Below, one piece after another: positions 1 through 12,203 of a DNA stretch of 64,000 bases. The notes beneath the pieces are model-generated. The model was not told where the DNA came from. It saw nothing but the letters and a program-made list of their open reading frames with translations, and did no database searches. Where the stretch lies: contig JAQFVV010012531.1 in NCBI GenBank assembly GCA_028023455.1, forward strand, positions 1,364,001 through 1,428,000, in the 5' to 3' direction. The DNA comes from Epiperipatus broadwayi (taxonomy: Eukaryota; Onychophora; Udeonychophora; Euonychophora; Peripatidae). The translations under genes were made by a program, and so were the position numbers. Numbering within the stretch: position 1 is the first letter of the stretch; every line of letters starts with the position of its first letter.

Positions 1-2026
1 GTGTTTTTCCTCCTTAAATAATTTTTTTTACTCATAGTACATATTTTCCTGATATAAGTCCACAATCAATTTGTAAAAGTAAGATAAGAAAAAACATAAA
101 ATATTATGCAAAAGAAAGTATGTGTGTTGTTCTTGCTGAATTTGTTTCTATAGCTATGGTAACACAAAATGAAGTCTTTTTTTGTCTTTTTTTTATTAAA
201 CACTAGCTCATGAACATGTGAATTTCTTTTCTTTTTTCTTAATAAGCATTGTTATCATTCAATAGTACTTAGTAAGATATTTCATTTTTAAACTTAATAA
301 ATAAAGTATCCATTCAATCTCCATTTATCCCAAATTCATAAATATATTTATTAAATATAAGACTGGCAATTGCTTTTTTTATTTAGTTATTTACACACTA
401 CAATGGAAATTATAGATAGAAACATGTGTACATCACAATACATATGGGTAAAACAAAGTGATCTTTAAATATCTCAATGCAAGATAATGGTCTCTCCAAA
501 AAACTTCATAATAAAATAGTAAAGATGGCAATAATCAGTAAACTTAATAATTAATCATCTTGTGTTTTTCACTTTTACTTTATTTCCTAATTAAAAATAA
601 TTAGATATTCATTTACTGACTAATATTGCATGGTAAAATTGCATTGACTATGAATAACCAGCCACTTAAAAAATCCTGACTCTGTTAGGGGGTAAAAATT
701 GAGTCATTTGGTTTGATAAAACCAGTATGCTGTCACTGCACCATAAGACACCTATGTGTTGAAATGATCATTAACCATTTCATATGAGTCAGGTGAAAAG
801 AAGGGTTCATTACAGCATAAAGTACTCACTCCCAAACTGGTCACTACAAAAAAAGGTGGGGGGGAGGGAGGAAAAATATGCATAGCAAGGGGAAGAATAA
901 TGCCATTAAAGTAAAATAAGAGAATACGCATGTATAATTTTATAATAGTAACAAATACATATATGTTATATCATATAGATCTTTGTGTGTGTGCGCACAT
1001 GTGCTTAGAATATTCACCATTTACTAGTAAAAATAAAAAAGTTCTAAATTTTCTTAAAGAAAAAACACTCTTACTTTACAGAAAGATTTTCTAGGGAAAA
1101 AAGAGATTTAATAATTTGAAACAATAGGTGTTAGACAACTGATTGGATAAATTAAAGAATTCCAAGAGAACACATTATCTGAGATAATTTAAGACAATCT
1201 GATAATTTGGAATAAATAAACAAAATTATATTTAAAAAATATTTACTGAGAAGAGGTATTTATTGCATTTGTTGTTATTGTTGTTGCTTTTTGTTTGCTT
1301 CATTTTAAATTAATTTTGAAATAAGATAATTTCGGAACAATGCATAATTAATGTATCCTGAAGTACAAAATAAAGAAAAGAAACAAATTATAATGGATAA
1401 ATCAATTCTACAATAGTTTATCAATAAGCTTTTAAAAAATGAGTTATCGTATAAATAGATTTGGCTAAAAAAATTTAAGTTAGTTGGTATGTGCTCTTCA
1501 ATTACATTAGCCAAAAGGGAACTTCTTGGAAAATCTAAAAAAAAAAAAAAAAACATCCCTGGACTTTAGAAGCTGAATGGCAGGTTAGTCAGCCCGAGTT
1601 TCTTTTTCAGATTTAAAACCAGCTTCATAAAATGTCTCTGAAATGCTTTTGTTTTACAATTATTACCATGGAACGTTTAACTCTCAATGGAAACTTAATA
1701 CTACTGTGATTGTGTTAGAATTGTTTGTTTGTTTGTTGTTGTTTTTCATTACTGAAAACTTAAAAAAATAAAACAAATGATCCACCATCAAAACAGCCTG
1801 CAAATCTTCTATCAAAGCTTTGGAAAAAAGTGATATGAAAAGAAACCTTGTATCTCCAGTTACAAAACTGTTTCTACTTTTAAATTTTAAACTGAATGCT
1901 AGATCAAATTGTAATCCTTCTTTATTACACAAACCATTTGTAAAATTAAAAAATATATAGTAGAAGCTACATTAAGATTATAGATAACCTTTTAGTTTAT
2001 AAATTTATTTAACACATTGATTACTT
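1..2026. other. AT-rich sequence, no gene recognised
   Basis: Long A and T runs with many stops in all frames. The short open frames here are low-complexity translations and share no recognisable motif. A G-rich patch near 856-870 and an alternating GT/GC patch near 985-1000 are the only compositional breaks. Confidence 0.6.
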
Positions 2027-2174
2027 AAGTAATATTTACTAAGGCTGTAACTTCAAGAATGTGCGCGTAAAATGCGATAGTAGGGCAAAACGTAAGCTTG
2101 TGGTTAAGACCTGTAGAGGTCCCTACTAACGCATTTTGCACATTCTTGAGATTACAGCCTTAGTAAATATTACT
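2027..2174. repeat. Palindromic foldback element (MITE-like)
   Basis: A 148-bp near-palindrome. The outer 24 bases at 2027-2050 are exactly reverse-complementary to 2151-2174. The complementarity continues inward imperfectly to about 2085 and 2121, leaving a loop of about 35 bases. It has no coding capacity and no clear target-site duplication beyond AT-rich flanks. Such foldbacks are usually non-autonomous DNA-transposon derivatives. I infer that from shape only; the superfamily is not identifiable. Confidence 0.7.
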
Positions 2175-2929
2175 TTATAAATTATTATATATATTTTAGT
2201 ATTATGTTTTTATTTATTTATGCTATAGTTTATGTAATTTACTTATCTTTTAGGTACTCAACTTAATAGTTTTTTATATTTACAGATATTTAAGGTATTA
2301 GATAATGTACACTTTATATATAGCTATTGATGATTAAATTAACTGCAAATAGGAAATTATGTAATACGTCCTATTTTAAGGTATAGTAATAATTTTGCAC
2401 AAATTTACAATAGCACAAATGAATGAATGAGTAGAGAAGTTGAGATTGCTTGGAACAAACCTGAATTTTACAATTATTTTAAATTCATCCTTATATGTGC
2501 TAAAATGATCAAATGCTGTACTATTATTTTTATAAAATTTTATATAAAAATCTAAGTAATATGAATATGAGTATTTATTGATATTATTTAGATGTTGAAG
2601 TTGAGATATGTAAGATTGTTTTGGTATATGATCAATATAACATCAGGGGTGAATACAATATTAAAGATTTAAAATGAGCACTTCCTTAATAATTGTTATA
2701 CCTTAGCATGTCAAGAGTATATAGTTATATAGTATTCCTGCAGAGGTTTAAAGTAATAATATAAATGCCCATCACTTATTTTATTAAATTACATGCATTA
2801 CAGAAGAAACCTGGTGTTTAATAATTTATTGTTTATTTATTTATTTGTTATTGATTTTAATGGTAAATTTCTCCAGGCTTAATTATCTGTGTCCACAGAT
2901 AATGGACTCAGTTATTAGGAGATTCAAAT

Positions 2930-3180
2930 CCATTATTATTTTATACTTCACAGAGATAAAACTTTCTATACAGTAGCACCACTTAGTGCAAGTCAGAGTA
3001 ATCAATGGATGGAGTAAGGTTTGTGAATAAAATCCCTATCTAGTGCCTACTCATCTGATATCCCCAGGCTAGTTTCTAGCTTGTGGCTTTCATCAGTGAG
3101 GAGCCTTGAATCTGAGAGCACTGAATTTAGATCTTAGGATCTAATGCAATTCTCCAGCACCCATCTTTTACTTTTTTAGC
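2930..3180 (-). repeat. Interspersed repeat shared with 32,440-32,640
   Basis: This stretch and 32,440-32,640 share an ordered set of short blocks: a 'tacagtagca' block, a block around 'gtttctagct', a 'ttcatcagt' block, and a closing block ending 'gccatctttt' or 'acccatctttt'. The order and spacing are similar, so the two are old copies of one repeat. The middle block on the minus strand is the hammerhead-like motif listed separately. There is no open reading frame. Confidence 0.5.
3062..3101 (-). ncRNA. Hammerhead-like motif, family C
   Basis: Read on the minus strand: CCUCA, then CUGAUGA (complement of 3090-3096), a 13-nt stem II segment, GAAA (complement of 3073-3076), four bases, CC, then UGGGG (complement of 3062-3066). 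UGGGG can pair with CCUCA (one G-U), in the position of hammerhead stem I. Stem II is only 3 bp with an A-A mismatch at its base, and the expected cleavage UH is CC. It is therefore decayed and probably inactive. The call rests on core spacing, and chance resemblance is possible. Confidence 0.35.
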
Positions 3181-4489
3181 TAACTTTTTTAGCACAAAAA
3201 ATAATGATCATGTGATGTTTGGTGGTTTAATTATTTTACATTATTTTGATACTAAGGATTTATGTAAATGTATTGACTCATGCTCATGCTGACCTTATCT
3301 CTTTATGAATAGATGATTGGATTATTAATGGATATTGAATTATATTATTATTGTTAATTGCATAACTAAATATATCATTATGCATATAGTGTATTATGAT
3401 TCTTATATGCATGGTTACAACATAGTACAAACTAGGTTTTAGAATTCAATCCCTTTCTACAGATATAATTATTATTGGGTGTGTATATATTCATTAATAG
3501 TCATAAGATATTGTACACATTCACATTAAAGCCAAATAGAAATGATATTATAAAATGAAATTTAATTATGGATATGCATAAAAGTGAGTCTTAATGTTTT
3601 TCTCTAACCAGCATTAAAAATGATGTACCATAATGATGGAAGGTACGTGGAGTTGCAGGATTAGTATCTATCAGATAAAAATTATATTATTGTACAGACA
3701 GGGTTTTTTAAATAACCGGGAATGTAATAGATATTTAGGGCACTTCAGTTGTGTCACATGATAATAGATTAATGTACTATCAATATATATAACGACTATC
3801 AAAAATTTAAAAAACAGATATGGGAGAGAAAAAGAACATCTTGAAAACATTAACGAACTTTTCATTAAATATTTTCATAATGAAGTCATATAAAATATTC
3901 AAAATTGAGAAAATACTGAATTTATCCCCACTTGTTTTACTTCTTTTATTTGTTTTTAATAAAGCAAAACTTTTAGCTAATTTTTAAAAAAAATTAAAAT
4001 GCAAAAAAAAATAAAAAATAATAAGCTTTTTTTTATAATAGATAAAATCTCATGATTTTAATTTTATATTGGTAAAAAATTAATAGATAAGCATTTCATC
4101 AGTTTTATTGCGGAAGAAACTTCTTTTTTTTTTTTAAGATTAAAATTGATATGCAAAAGAAGTCTAAAAAATTTTTTGAACTTTGTTCAATAAATGGAAT
4201 ATGTTGAAACGCCTTTTTTTTAAAATAAAAAATATCAAATTTGCAATTTAAATTTAATATAATTTTTGATTTAAATGAAGATAATCTTAATATTCGAAAT
4301 GTTAAAGTAAATGTCTGTACATACAGATGGTTGATAAAGAAAATCCACGGTAGTATGTAAGCAGATCCATCTCATGATAGATATGGTTGTAAGACCATCA
4401 CAAATAGATGAATTAATATAATGGTTTAACTCTGATTGTATTACATGCTAAAACTTGTGTTTTTAAAAAGGAAGATTTTAAACACGTTT
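3181..4489. other. AT-rich sequence, no gene recognised
   Basis: No reading frame, tRNA-like box or inverted repeat that I can support. A- and T-homopolymer runs are frequent between 3,930 and 4,240. Confidence 0.55.
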
Positions 4490-4905
4490 ATAACTTCTTA
4501 CTTATGCATCTGATACTTGAATACTTAACAGAAGAGTAGCAGATTTGAAGAGATGTAGAATGTTGAGATTAACAAGAAGAGATTGAAAATACAATGCATG
4601 AATGAAAAATAAACAGGTATTATTTACATCACTGAAAGAATTAAATTGAACTTCTAGAAAAAGATAATAGATATTAAATGAAAAAAACTTAGGGAAAAAA
4701 TTCATATGACATAAATAGATGAAATAAGAAAGCTTGCCAAGTGATTATGAGATGAGAAGTTATAATCAAAGAACCTAAATTAAATTTGGACCAACATTCA
4801 TCTTGCAATAGATTTATAATAACTGAAAATGATGATGAATAATGAATATTAAGAAAAAGTGGATCTGCCATTCCTGCCATCTTCTGTTTGTTATACGTTA
4901 TGCAT
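4490..4905 (+). pseudogene. RTE-clade retrotransposon 3' relic
   Basis: Conceptual translation of the plus strand in shifting frames gives fragments such as 'TERIK', 'DEIRK' and 'KMMMN'. They occur in the order seen at the C-terminus of RTE-clade RT proteins, followed by an ATGATGATGA-type 3' end at about 4890. The same ordered blocks occur at the end of the larger relic at 37,930-40,450 (for example 'aataaacaggtatta' followed by 'atcactgaa'). Many stops and indels show it is long dead. Only the last few hundred bases are present, as expected for 5' truncation during target-primed insertion. Confidence 0.6.
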
Positions 4906-4920
4906 AATTTTATCATCTTA

Positions 4921-5045
4921 CATGGTTTGGTGCAATGATAGAGAAATCATGCAACTCAACATCCATGGATTATAGCCCAACTCTATCATTTCTCCCTCTC
5001 AAACTTCTTAAAACTTCCAAGCAATAAAATCATTTGACTATTTAT
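4921..5045 (+). repeat. Decayed SINE-like repeat, family B
   Basis: Shares its 3' part ('aacttctt', then 'gcaataaaatcatttga', then a T-rich tail) with 43,870-43,985 and more distantly with 42,118-42,245. In the copy at 43.9 kb the block 'agattcaaactt' resembles a pol III B box. No clear A box or target-site duplication remains here. Relationship to a tRNA is inferred, not shown. Confidence 0.4.
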
Positions 5046-7195
5046 TTATTTAATATTTTTATCCAATAAACCAGATGCACCAGCTTGGTTGCTTTAACAA
5101 TTCTTTTTTAAGATTTAATATAAAATAAACAAAAGATTTTAAATGTGAGAATTGTATACCAGTCTGAAAGACCGTCATTATGGGAGAATACAAAAATTCC
5201 AGGCTTTTAGCCTGTTGTTTCTGTAATAATTGGTTGCTTTAACAAAAATTAAACAAAATATTTTAATATTATATAAATAAATTTTTGAATCTTAATACAG
5301 CTAAATTAAAATTTACACTTTTAAATATACCTGTTATATATGATAACATTAATGTGCAAATATATATTTACTGGAGCACCCTCTGAATAAAAAAAAAATT
5401 ACTTTTTTTTTCAATTTTTTGATAGCATCACAACCAATCGTAATAGTTTTTTTTAGCTTTATTTAATAGTCACCATTATTTTTTTAATTGATTGCTTTAA
5501 TAACTTTTTTAGAAATTTATGTAAATATGTTTTTTTATTAAGTATTGCTAAATTTGTCATTTATCTGAACTATATTAGAAGGTTAACAGGCCATGAAAGC
5601 ATAGAGTGTTTTACCACCAAATTATGAATTGGCATTTATGGCTGTTTCTGCAGCTGGCTGGAAACCGTTTTCATGAAATATATACTATATTCTTGCACAT
5701 ATTTTTTTCCCAGCATTTTTTTTATTTAATGGCAGAATTACTTCCTTCATATAAACATAGTGGTTGTGAATTTGAATGTGACATCAGACAAACATTCATA
5801 CATTCACCAATCAGATAACAGAGAAAATACAGACTTTATATATAAAATCAACATTTTTCTCTTTTTATAATCTTTTCAGTTAAATGCAGTGTTTCAATTG
5901 TAGTGAATCATCATTATCAGACTAAACTTTAAATGTGAACTGCTTGAAATTTTTCAAACTTTCATTTAATTGATAAATTATGTTATTACTAAATAGTCAT
6001 TGTAAATCTATATTTTATTCAAATTTAATATATAAATTGATAATAGCTGACCCAATCTATAAACTGAAATAATCATTAAAAAATGAAAAAGAAAATTATA
6101 TTTTTTTACTTTATTTAATTATATAATTAAAAATACCAATGAGATGGATGTTTAAGAATTACAATTTTTGATTTGTTTTAAGTACAAAACTTTATTGATT
6201 ATATTTGCATAATGGGTTAGAATATTCACAAAAGATGTTTTGATAATAAATACTAATCTCATCAAAAAAAAGTTTAATCTGAATTATATAAATTAGATTT
6301 TATAAACTTATATTTCCCAATCTGCAATCCATAAAGTATTTGTGATTTGTAGCACATTATCATGCAATCAATGATTTCCAAATCAATTTGTATTAGTGTT
6401 TGATTTTATCTGATACTAGCTATTATTAGCAGAAATAAAAAACAATTTTAAGATTATCTTAAGACCATTATACTGAAAATCTACTGAGTAAATCTGATAC
6501 AAGCCTTCTGATGAATCTCCAACCATTGAATTATATATTATATTTAACCAATACATATGTAATCAGTATATTCTGAATGCAACTAATAAATTACAATTAC
6601 ATTTTATTATTATAAACATATTTCTTGTTATCTGGCAATTATTATGAATTGTGATATTACACATAAGCTTGTGTGATCTTCAACTTATATGTAATTTGAA
6701 AAGAGCTCCTTAGATCAAAAAATGTATAAATAATTGAGATGATTCACTTAAAAATATTTGATAATGGAAAAGTGTAGTGGCTGACATATTTAAATTTCAA
6801 ATCCAAAATGGATAAATCCTGCAAGTTTTCCAGATTGCAAGAAATCTTAAGATTTTTCTCTTTCAGTAGTTAATCTTAACTAACCCAGATAAATATGCAA
6901 TTATTGATCAGCAAATGAATATTTATATATCCTTAGCTAGAGGATAAAATAAAGAAAACTATACACTCTCATCTGTAATATTTGGCTTGTGATATGATCT
7001 TTTCAATCTTTATTCCTCTATAGAGAGATAATGGAGAGATCTTTTGCTGTGAGATATTAAACGCTGTTTTATCTTCAGTTAAAAACATTTTTTTTGTTTA
7101 AGTGTTTAAAGGTAATATCTATTTAGCTTAGAAATCTTTAATAGGAAATACATTCTTCTATCTATGTCACTTTTAATTATATTCAATACACAAAA
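5046..7195. other. AT-rich sequence, no gene recognised
   Basis: No supported gene or repeat. The open frame near 5606-5818 lacks any recognised motif, starts in low-complexity sequence and is best explained by chance. Confidence 0.55.
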
Positions 7196-7206
7196 CACCC
7201 AAACAA
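7196..7206. repeat. Target-site duplication, left, of SINE at 7207
   Basis: CACCCAAACAA occurs at 7196-7206 and again at 7316-7326, exactly bounding the tRNA-derived element. This is the signature of target-primed retroposition. Confidence 0.8.
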
Positions 7207-7315
7207 GTCAAGCATTGGTGGTCAAGAGGTCAGCGACAGCTGCTTTACCAGCGGTTGTCCCGGGTTGGCGGGTTCACTTCCTGGCTGATGCTATGACACA
7301 TGAGAAGAAAAAACC
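7207..7315 (+). mobile_element. Short tRNA-derived SINE, subfamily 1
   Basis: About 109 bp: a tRNA-like body of about 80 nt starting after GTCAA, then a short tail (TATGACACATGAGAAG) and a few A residues. The body keeps an A-box-like 'tggtcaagaggtca', a B-box-like 'ggttcacttcc' and an acceptor stem. The first seven bases GCATTGG can pair with the terminal CTGATGC (two G-U pairs). A long variable-arm-like segment suggests a class II tRNA (Leu or Ser type), but the anticodon is not readable with confidence. It is flanked by an 11-bp direct repeat. The element is unusually short, barely longer than a tRNA, with almost no tRNA-unrelated region. Confidence 0.8.
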
Positions 7316-7326
7316 CACCCAAACAA

Positions 7327-7534
7327 ATTAAATTCATAAAGCAATAAATTATCATCATCATTTTCAACAATACACTGCGAAATAAAGGTCTCTCCAAATT
7401 GTATTGTTTCTCTGAATCATAAACTTCTTTATTCATCCATCCATTCATCTCACATAGACTTTTTCTAGATCTTTTACAAATCTCTTATGATCCACTTTAA
7501 GACTTCAAGTGCTCATCTATTACTATTTTGTCTA

Positions 7535-7536
<2 letters not shown>
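7327..7536 (-). pseudogene. RTE-clade 3' relic
   Basis: On the minus strand this reads toward a (GATGAT)-type 3' end near 7350-7360. Upstream it contains a block encoding 'RSRKSLCEMDG', equivalent to the 'RPRKRTQVRWMD' region of the better-preserved copy at 28,672-28,943, with stops. The (TA)n tract begins just beyond its 5' break. The SINE at 7207 was inserted next to its 3' end. It is far too decayed to encode anything. Confidence 0.55.

Positions 7537-7539
<3 letters not shown>

Positions 7540-7584
<45 letters not shown>
7540..7584. repeat. (TA)n microsatellite
   Basis: About 22 uninterrupted TA units. Confidence 0.95.
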
Positions 7585-7586
<2 letters not shown>

Positions 7587-8049
7587 CTTTTCATGTAAAA
7601 CTATATAATTATCACTGTAAATATCAACTAATTATTGCAATGCAAAGCATGCAGTGTTCTGTACTAAGTTTTAGTTTTCAAATTTGCACAATAAAAACAT
7701 GACTGTATATAATCCAAAAACCTTTTTCTAATTAATCACTCATTCTTATACTAGTTAGTGATTTCTATATGCTTAGAAATGAATACTGAATTATCAGAAA
7801 CAGAGAACTAATTTTACGAATAAATAAAAATCCAAGTAATATATATGACACACATATGTTTATGTGCACAACATATTTTAAACACACCCAACAACAGCAT
7901 CTTCTATCTCCCCCAAAATCTGTTTTTATTGTTAAACATGCAGGATTACCAGATAGCATTGCAGTCAATATTCACTGCTCTAAGTTAATTTCTAATATAT
8001 TTTAACATTCTACCTGTAATCCTATTCTAAGAATTTGAGTGAGAACAGG

Positions 8050-8260
8050 TTGTTACCCGAGCTTTGAGCAGGTATATTTATGAGCATGGACCAAGTCCTA
8101 TCTCAAACGCCAATCTCACCAATTAATAAAAATTATACCCTTGAAAACAAAAGAAAAGGTTCCAGTAGATCTTTTTTGGGTACCTTATTCAGACTAGCTC
8201 GGTCTCAAGATCTGGAAAACAATATCTATCGGGAGAACGAAGCCGAGGTTATCTTACAAA
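8050..8260 (+). other. Coding-like segment of unknown origin
   Basis: Slightly richer in G+C than its surroundings and free of homopolymer runs. One frame from the ATG at 8080 encodes a mixed-composition peptide rich in polar residues up to about 8260, after which the frame turns into low-complexity hydrophobic sequence. A second frame is open from about 8050 to 8130. No family is recognised and I see no convincing splice sites. It could be an exon, a fragment of an unrecognised transposon ORF, or chance. Confidence 0.2.
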
Positions 8261-8654
8261 AAAATGTCATTTATATATTTTTTATAATTTCCTTATCTGC
8301 TCTACAAATCTTATTCTTTTATTTCTTTTAGAAATATACTGTAATGAATATCAGTAAGCTTTTATAAATAATAATCCTGAAATTATAAGAATCTTGTAAT
8401 TCAAATAAATACACAAGTTATAGCTTAAAATTCTAATCTTTATTAATACAGGTATATACTAAAAACTCAATCATACGACCCAGTCATTCCAATATATATA
8501 TAATATCAGTATACACATTCATGAAAGAGTGCAACTATGCATCAGAGTTGTATTTATAAAACCATTTAAGATACTTGTGGATAATTCAACCGATGACGTA
8601 TTTGACTTACCGATTTCCCTTCCGGTAGACATCGATGTTTTTTGCATGACAACG

Positions 8655-8668
8655 TTGTCATGGCAACA
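8655..8668. promoter_or_regulatory. X-box-like palindrome
   Basis: GTTGTCATGGCAAC matches the RFX-type X-box pattern GTNRCC-N-RGYAAC closely. It also overlaps the palindrome GACAACGTTGTC. A single site inside a transposon-like element may be coincidental. Confidence 0.25.
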
Positions 8669-8817
8669 AAGTGACTGGCATGATTAATCCATCAGAGAGT
8701 CTTTTTTTTTTTCACCCGCGAGATTTAAAATTCGGAGAGAGGTTTGGGAAATTTTTTGATTTTTCTGTCTATTGTGATTTTGCTATCCATGGCATCACAG
8801 TTACTTTTTTGAGCTGT

Positions 8818-9465
8818 TAATTCAGGTAAAGTGTTTTATTTATCTGTTTATTTTAAATTTACAAAAATTTTTTGTTAATATTTCTACAATTCTCAAACTT
8901 ACATTGAATTACGTTTAATGTGTAAATAATTTATTCTCCGGTAAAGTGTTTTTTATTTATCTGTTTATTTTAAATTTACAAAAATTTTTTGTTAATATTT
9001 CTACAATTCTGAAACTTACATTGAATTACGTTTAATGTGTAAATAATTTTCAATAATTTTTTAAAACAAATTTGGACAGTACGTTTTTAAAATTACCAAA
9101 TGCATGTGATAACACGGTTTCTCCAAGGACGCCATTAATGCCAGATTCGCATTAATTCGGGTAAAGTGTTTTATTTGTTTATTTTAAATTTACAAAAACT
9201 TTTTGTTAATATTTCTACAATTCTCAAATTTACATTGAATTACGTTTAATGTGTAAATAATTTGCAATAATTTTTTAAAACAATTTTGCAATATACAGTA
9301 CGTTTTTAAAATGACCAAATGCATGTAAAAGTGCGGCGTTTTCTCGACGCCATTAATACCAGATTTGCATTAAATCACATCTTTTTTATTTAGCTGTTTA
9401 TTTAAAATTTACAAAAAATTTTTGTTAATATTTCTACAATTCTCAAACTTACATTGAATTACGTT
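8818..9465 (+). repeat. Internal tandem repeat array
   Basis: Four direct copies of a block running from 'gtaaagtgtttt' through 'tttctacaattct' to 'ttgaattacgttt'. They start near 8826, 8941, 9160 and 9381. Copies 2 and 3 also share a following segment with 'aatgcatgt' and 'gacgccattaat', so the unit is about 115 bp (copy 1) to about 220 bp (copies 2 and 3). Identity is high, so the expansion is young relative to the flanks. Confidence 0.8.
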
Positions 9466-9609
9466 TTAATTTAATTTTTAATTTCTGAATTATATCATAC
9501 AGAAAATTATTTTTCGTAAATTCATCGGCAATTTTTAATTTAATTTTTAATTTCTGAATTATATCATACAGAAATCGGCAATTATAAAAATTACAGCTAT
9601 GAGAGTAAT

Positions 9610-9695
9610 ACAAGGTGTACGCCGAGCCTTTGGCTCGTCAAAAACAGCGGAGCCCCCCCTGCCAACTCCAGCGCTACACGCTGTTTTTTATAATT
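9610..9695. repeat. GC-rich hairpin patch
   Basis: A locally GC-rich block containing a small hairpin (GAGCC-TTT-GGCTC) followed by 'aaaaacagcg' and its complement 'cgctgttttt' about 40 bases apart. Base composition is unlike the surrounding AT-rich element. No coding potential seen. Confidence 0.5.
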
Positions 9696-9855
9696 GAGCA
9701 TAATATAGGGTGGTTTTATAAATTATAATATAGTTTTTTCTAAATTATTTTGACGCATGCATGTACATTTTTTTTAATTTTTTTTTTTTTTTTTTAGTAT
9801 TTGCCTGACCTGCGTCAGATTTTTTTAATTTTTGAATAGTTTTTATCACGTGACC

Positions 9856-10053
9856 TGGATAATTCAACCGATGACGTATTACCCTGAAGGCATATCAGTC
9901 TAATCTTGCGATTTTTAATGTACCATGTTCACGTGATCTGCGGACACATTTTAGCGATTACATGTGTCCGCAGATCACTTGGAGACGTTATCTTAAAAAT
10001 CGCAACATCAGACTGATATGTCTTCAGGGTAATACGTCATCGGTTGAATTATC
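9856..10053. repeat. Long near-perfect inverted repeat
   Basis: Two arms of about 90 bases converge on a short centre near 9,955, with matching blocks including the terminal sequence, 'catatcagtct' and 'gatctgcggacaca'. The outer ends are the terminal repeat of the 8,579-10,053 element, so this may be an independent MITE forming its right end. Confidence 0.8.
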
Positions 10054-11888
10054 CGTAACAACCCAATTTAATATATTTTCTATAATTCTTTCTTTAAGTT
10101 GGAACAAAGCACATATTTCTTAATTTATTACTATATGTTCACTTAATATATATAGAAAAAGTCAAAAGTTACCTCATTTGAAAGTGAACGTTCGCGTGTT
10201 TAAGGCTGATGATCTGTAAGCTTACAGCATTACAATGGTGATTGTCCTAGCGAGAATTGTTGGTCTAGAAGATGATGAAAGATTCCATAACATTTTCACT
10301 TAAGATAATCCATCCTAGAGGTTAGGTAGATGATTCTAAAATTGATTGAATGAAAGTTCTTGCTGTTTGAAGTTCCGTGATCATTTCAATTGCTTGAAAT
10401 AGATGGCAAAAATCTCCATAGATAAAGGTCATTGTGGTAGGTCACAAATAGTTATACATTGTCTGGTTTAATGAATCCACATGATTCTTCTACTCCGGCA
10501 TTTTGATGGGATCCATTCTTATTAATTTTTATTAATGAATCAAATCAGTTTATGAAAATTTACTTTTCACGCTTCTTTCTCTCTAACGGTCACCTTTTTT
10601 GAATCACTACAAAATCAAAAATATATATATAGTTCTTTTCTTTTAACTCTCTTTCACCTCACTTTTTTTTTATCCATACACTGGTGACCATATCTCAGGA
10701 ATGCTTTTAGCTTCCATTGTTCCAAAATACTAAATTGGGCAGTCCTTGGAATTTCGATGACAAGTGTCATTAACAGAAATTGCCCTTGGCACAACTCACA
10801 ACTCCTTTTATTACTCTCTCCAGTTTTATTTTTTAATTTGCTTTTGTTAAGAAACATGCACTACTAATGACATTATTTAAATAACTATAACTTACGATAT
10901 TAATAAATAACAAAAATATATAAAACATCAAATATAAAAATACAACTCTACACATAACCGCTCCTCTTCATCTTAACATACAAATCTATCTGTTAGTAAT
11001 TAATTCTACACAACATCACAACAACACATGTAATAAATATATATGTATACATTCATATCTTTAAATGGTTAATGTATTTCACTCACACTCTTTTGTAACA
11101 GGGTTCGAATGTATATTTATAAATTTTCTTGCATCAATTCATAATAACAATCACAATAAACACTCTTTTGTATTCATTATTGCCTTTTACTTCCTTTAGT
11201 ACCCATATAACCCAGCTACTGTTACAATATAGTATCTGTCATTCATAAAGTCAATAAAGAAGTGTTATTAGCTCAATGCATTATACATAGCACTGTTATT
11301 TACATTCCATTATGATATATAAACTAATCACCAGAAATATCAAACATCATAACTCAGAACACGAATATAAACACCACCCAACCATATAGATCTAAAGATA
11401 ATAAAATTTTATGTTTTAGTAATTAAATTTTTATTTGACTATGTGGAAGCAAAATGTTTAGTTAAACAATAATATAAAATGGACAAACAATCTGAGGTAT
11501 ATGCAACAAGTAAAATATCATTTAAATCTCATTGATTTTTTTAGATTCTTATTACAAATTGTGAAAAAAAAATTGGAGAATAAATAAATGTTACTGAACT
11601 ATATAATAGATAAGAAACTGATAAAGAAAAAGTCATATTATGTAATATAGTGTAACAGAATAGGTTCTGACCTTACATGGCAATAGACTTGATAAGTCGT
11701 TTGAATGTGTGAGAAAGTTTATCTAGGGTTTCTAAATATATAGACTAATGTCCACTCTGATCTCATTCCTAATAATGAAAGGATATTTAGCTTTATAGAT
11801 ATATTTGAAAATGGTAAATCTATAAGATTAATGGAAAAGTAAAAGAATAAGTTCAATATTCATTAAAACACATCGTAATTGTTGTGCC
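10054..11888. other. No gene recognised; weak coding-like patch near 10,660-10,860
   Basis: Mostly AT-rich. Between 10,660 and 10,860 base composition is more balanced, and the minus strand has a 67-codon open frame containing 'CELC'. No family can be assigned, and the other frames of this block are about equally plausible. It may be a repeat fragment. Confidence 0.4.
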
Positions 11889-12113
11889 AAAGTAACTATC
11901 TCCCAATGAGTTACTGAATTACTTAGCGTTCAAAAACCAATGAAACGATAGAATGATACTAGTCAATCTTTGGGCTCTGTTGTTATATAAGCTTAGTTTT
12001 TGATTTGGTTTTTAAATTATGCAGTGAATATTGTCTATTGGTTTAATTTATATACAGACTAAATCTTTTCATTGGTTTTTGGCGCTATATAACTCAGTGG
12101 GAGATAGTTATTT
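11889..12113. repeat. Foldback element M1
   Basis: The left arm at 11,889-11,944 (blocks 'taactatctccca', 'aaaaaccaatgaaa') is repeated in reverse complement at 12,066-12,112 ('tttcattggttttt', 'gggagatagtta'). A diverged, inverted copy of the same element lies at 12,826-12,966. MITE-like; no protein. Confidence 0.65.
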
Positions 12114-12203
12114 CTTACCTTACACTTGTAAATATTTAGCAGTTATGATTATTTATTTATTATTACAATTATTAAAAACTAATATTTCACTTAATATTCT
12201 AAT

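Larger units (their letters stand above)
8579..10053. mobile_element. Terminal-inverted-repeat element with internal tandem repeats
   Basis: The terminal sequence starting GGATAATTCAACCGATGACG at 8579 is repeated in reverse complement at 10,053, and once more in direct orientation at 9,857. Together they frame about 1.5 kb. The interior holds a tandem array (8,818-9,465), a duplicated AT-rich block (9,466-9,585) and a GC-rich hairpin patch (9,610-9,690). It encodes no protein, so it would be a non-autonomous DNA element or a composite of two. No target-site duplication is evident at the outer ends, which leaves the boundaries uncertain. Confidence 0.6.
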
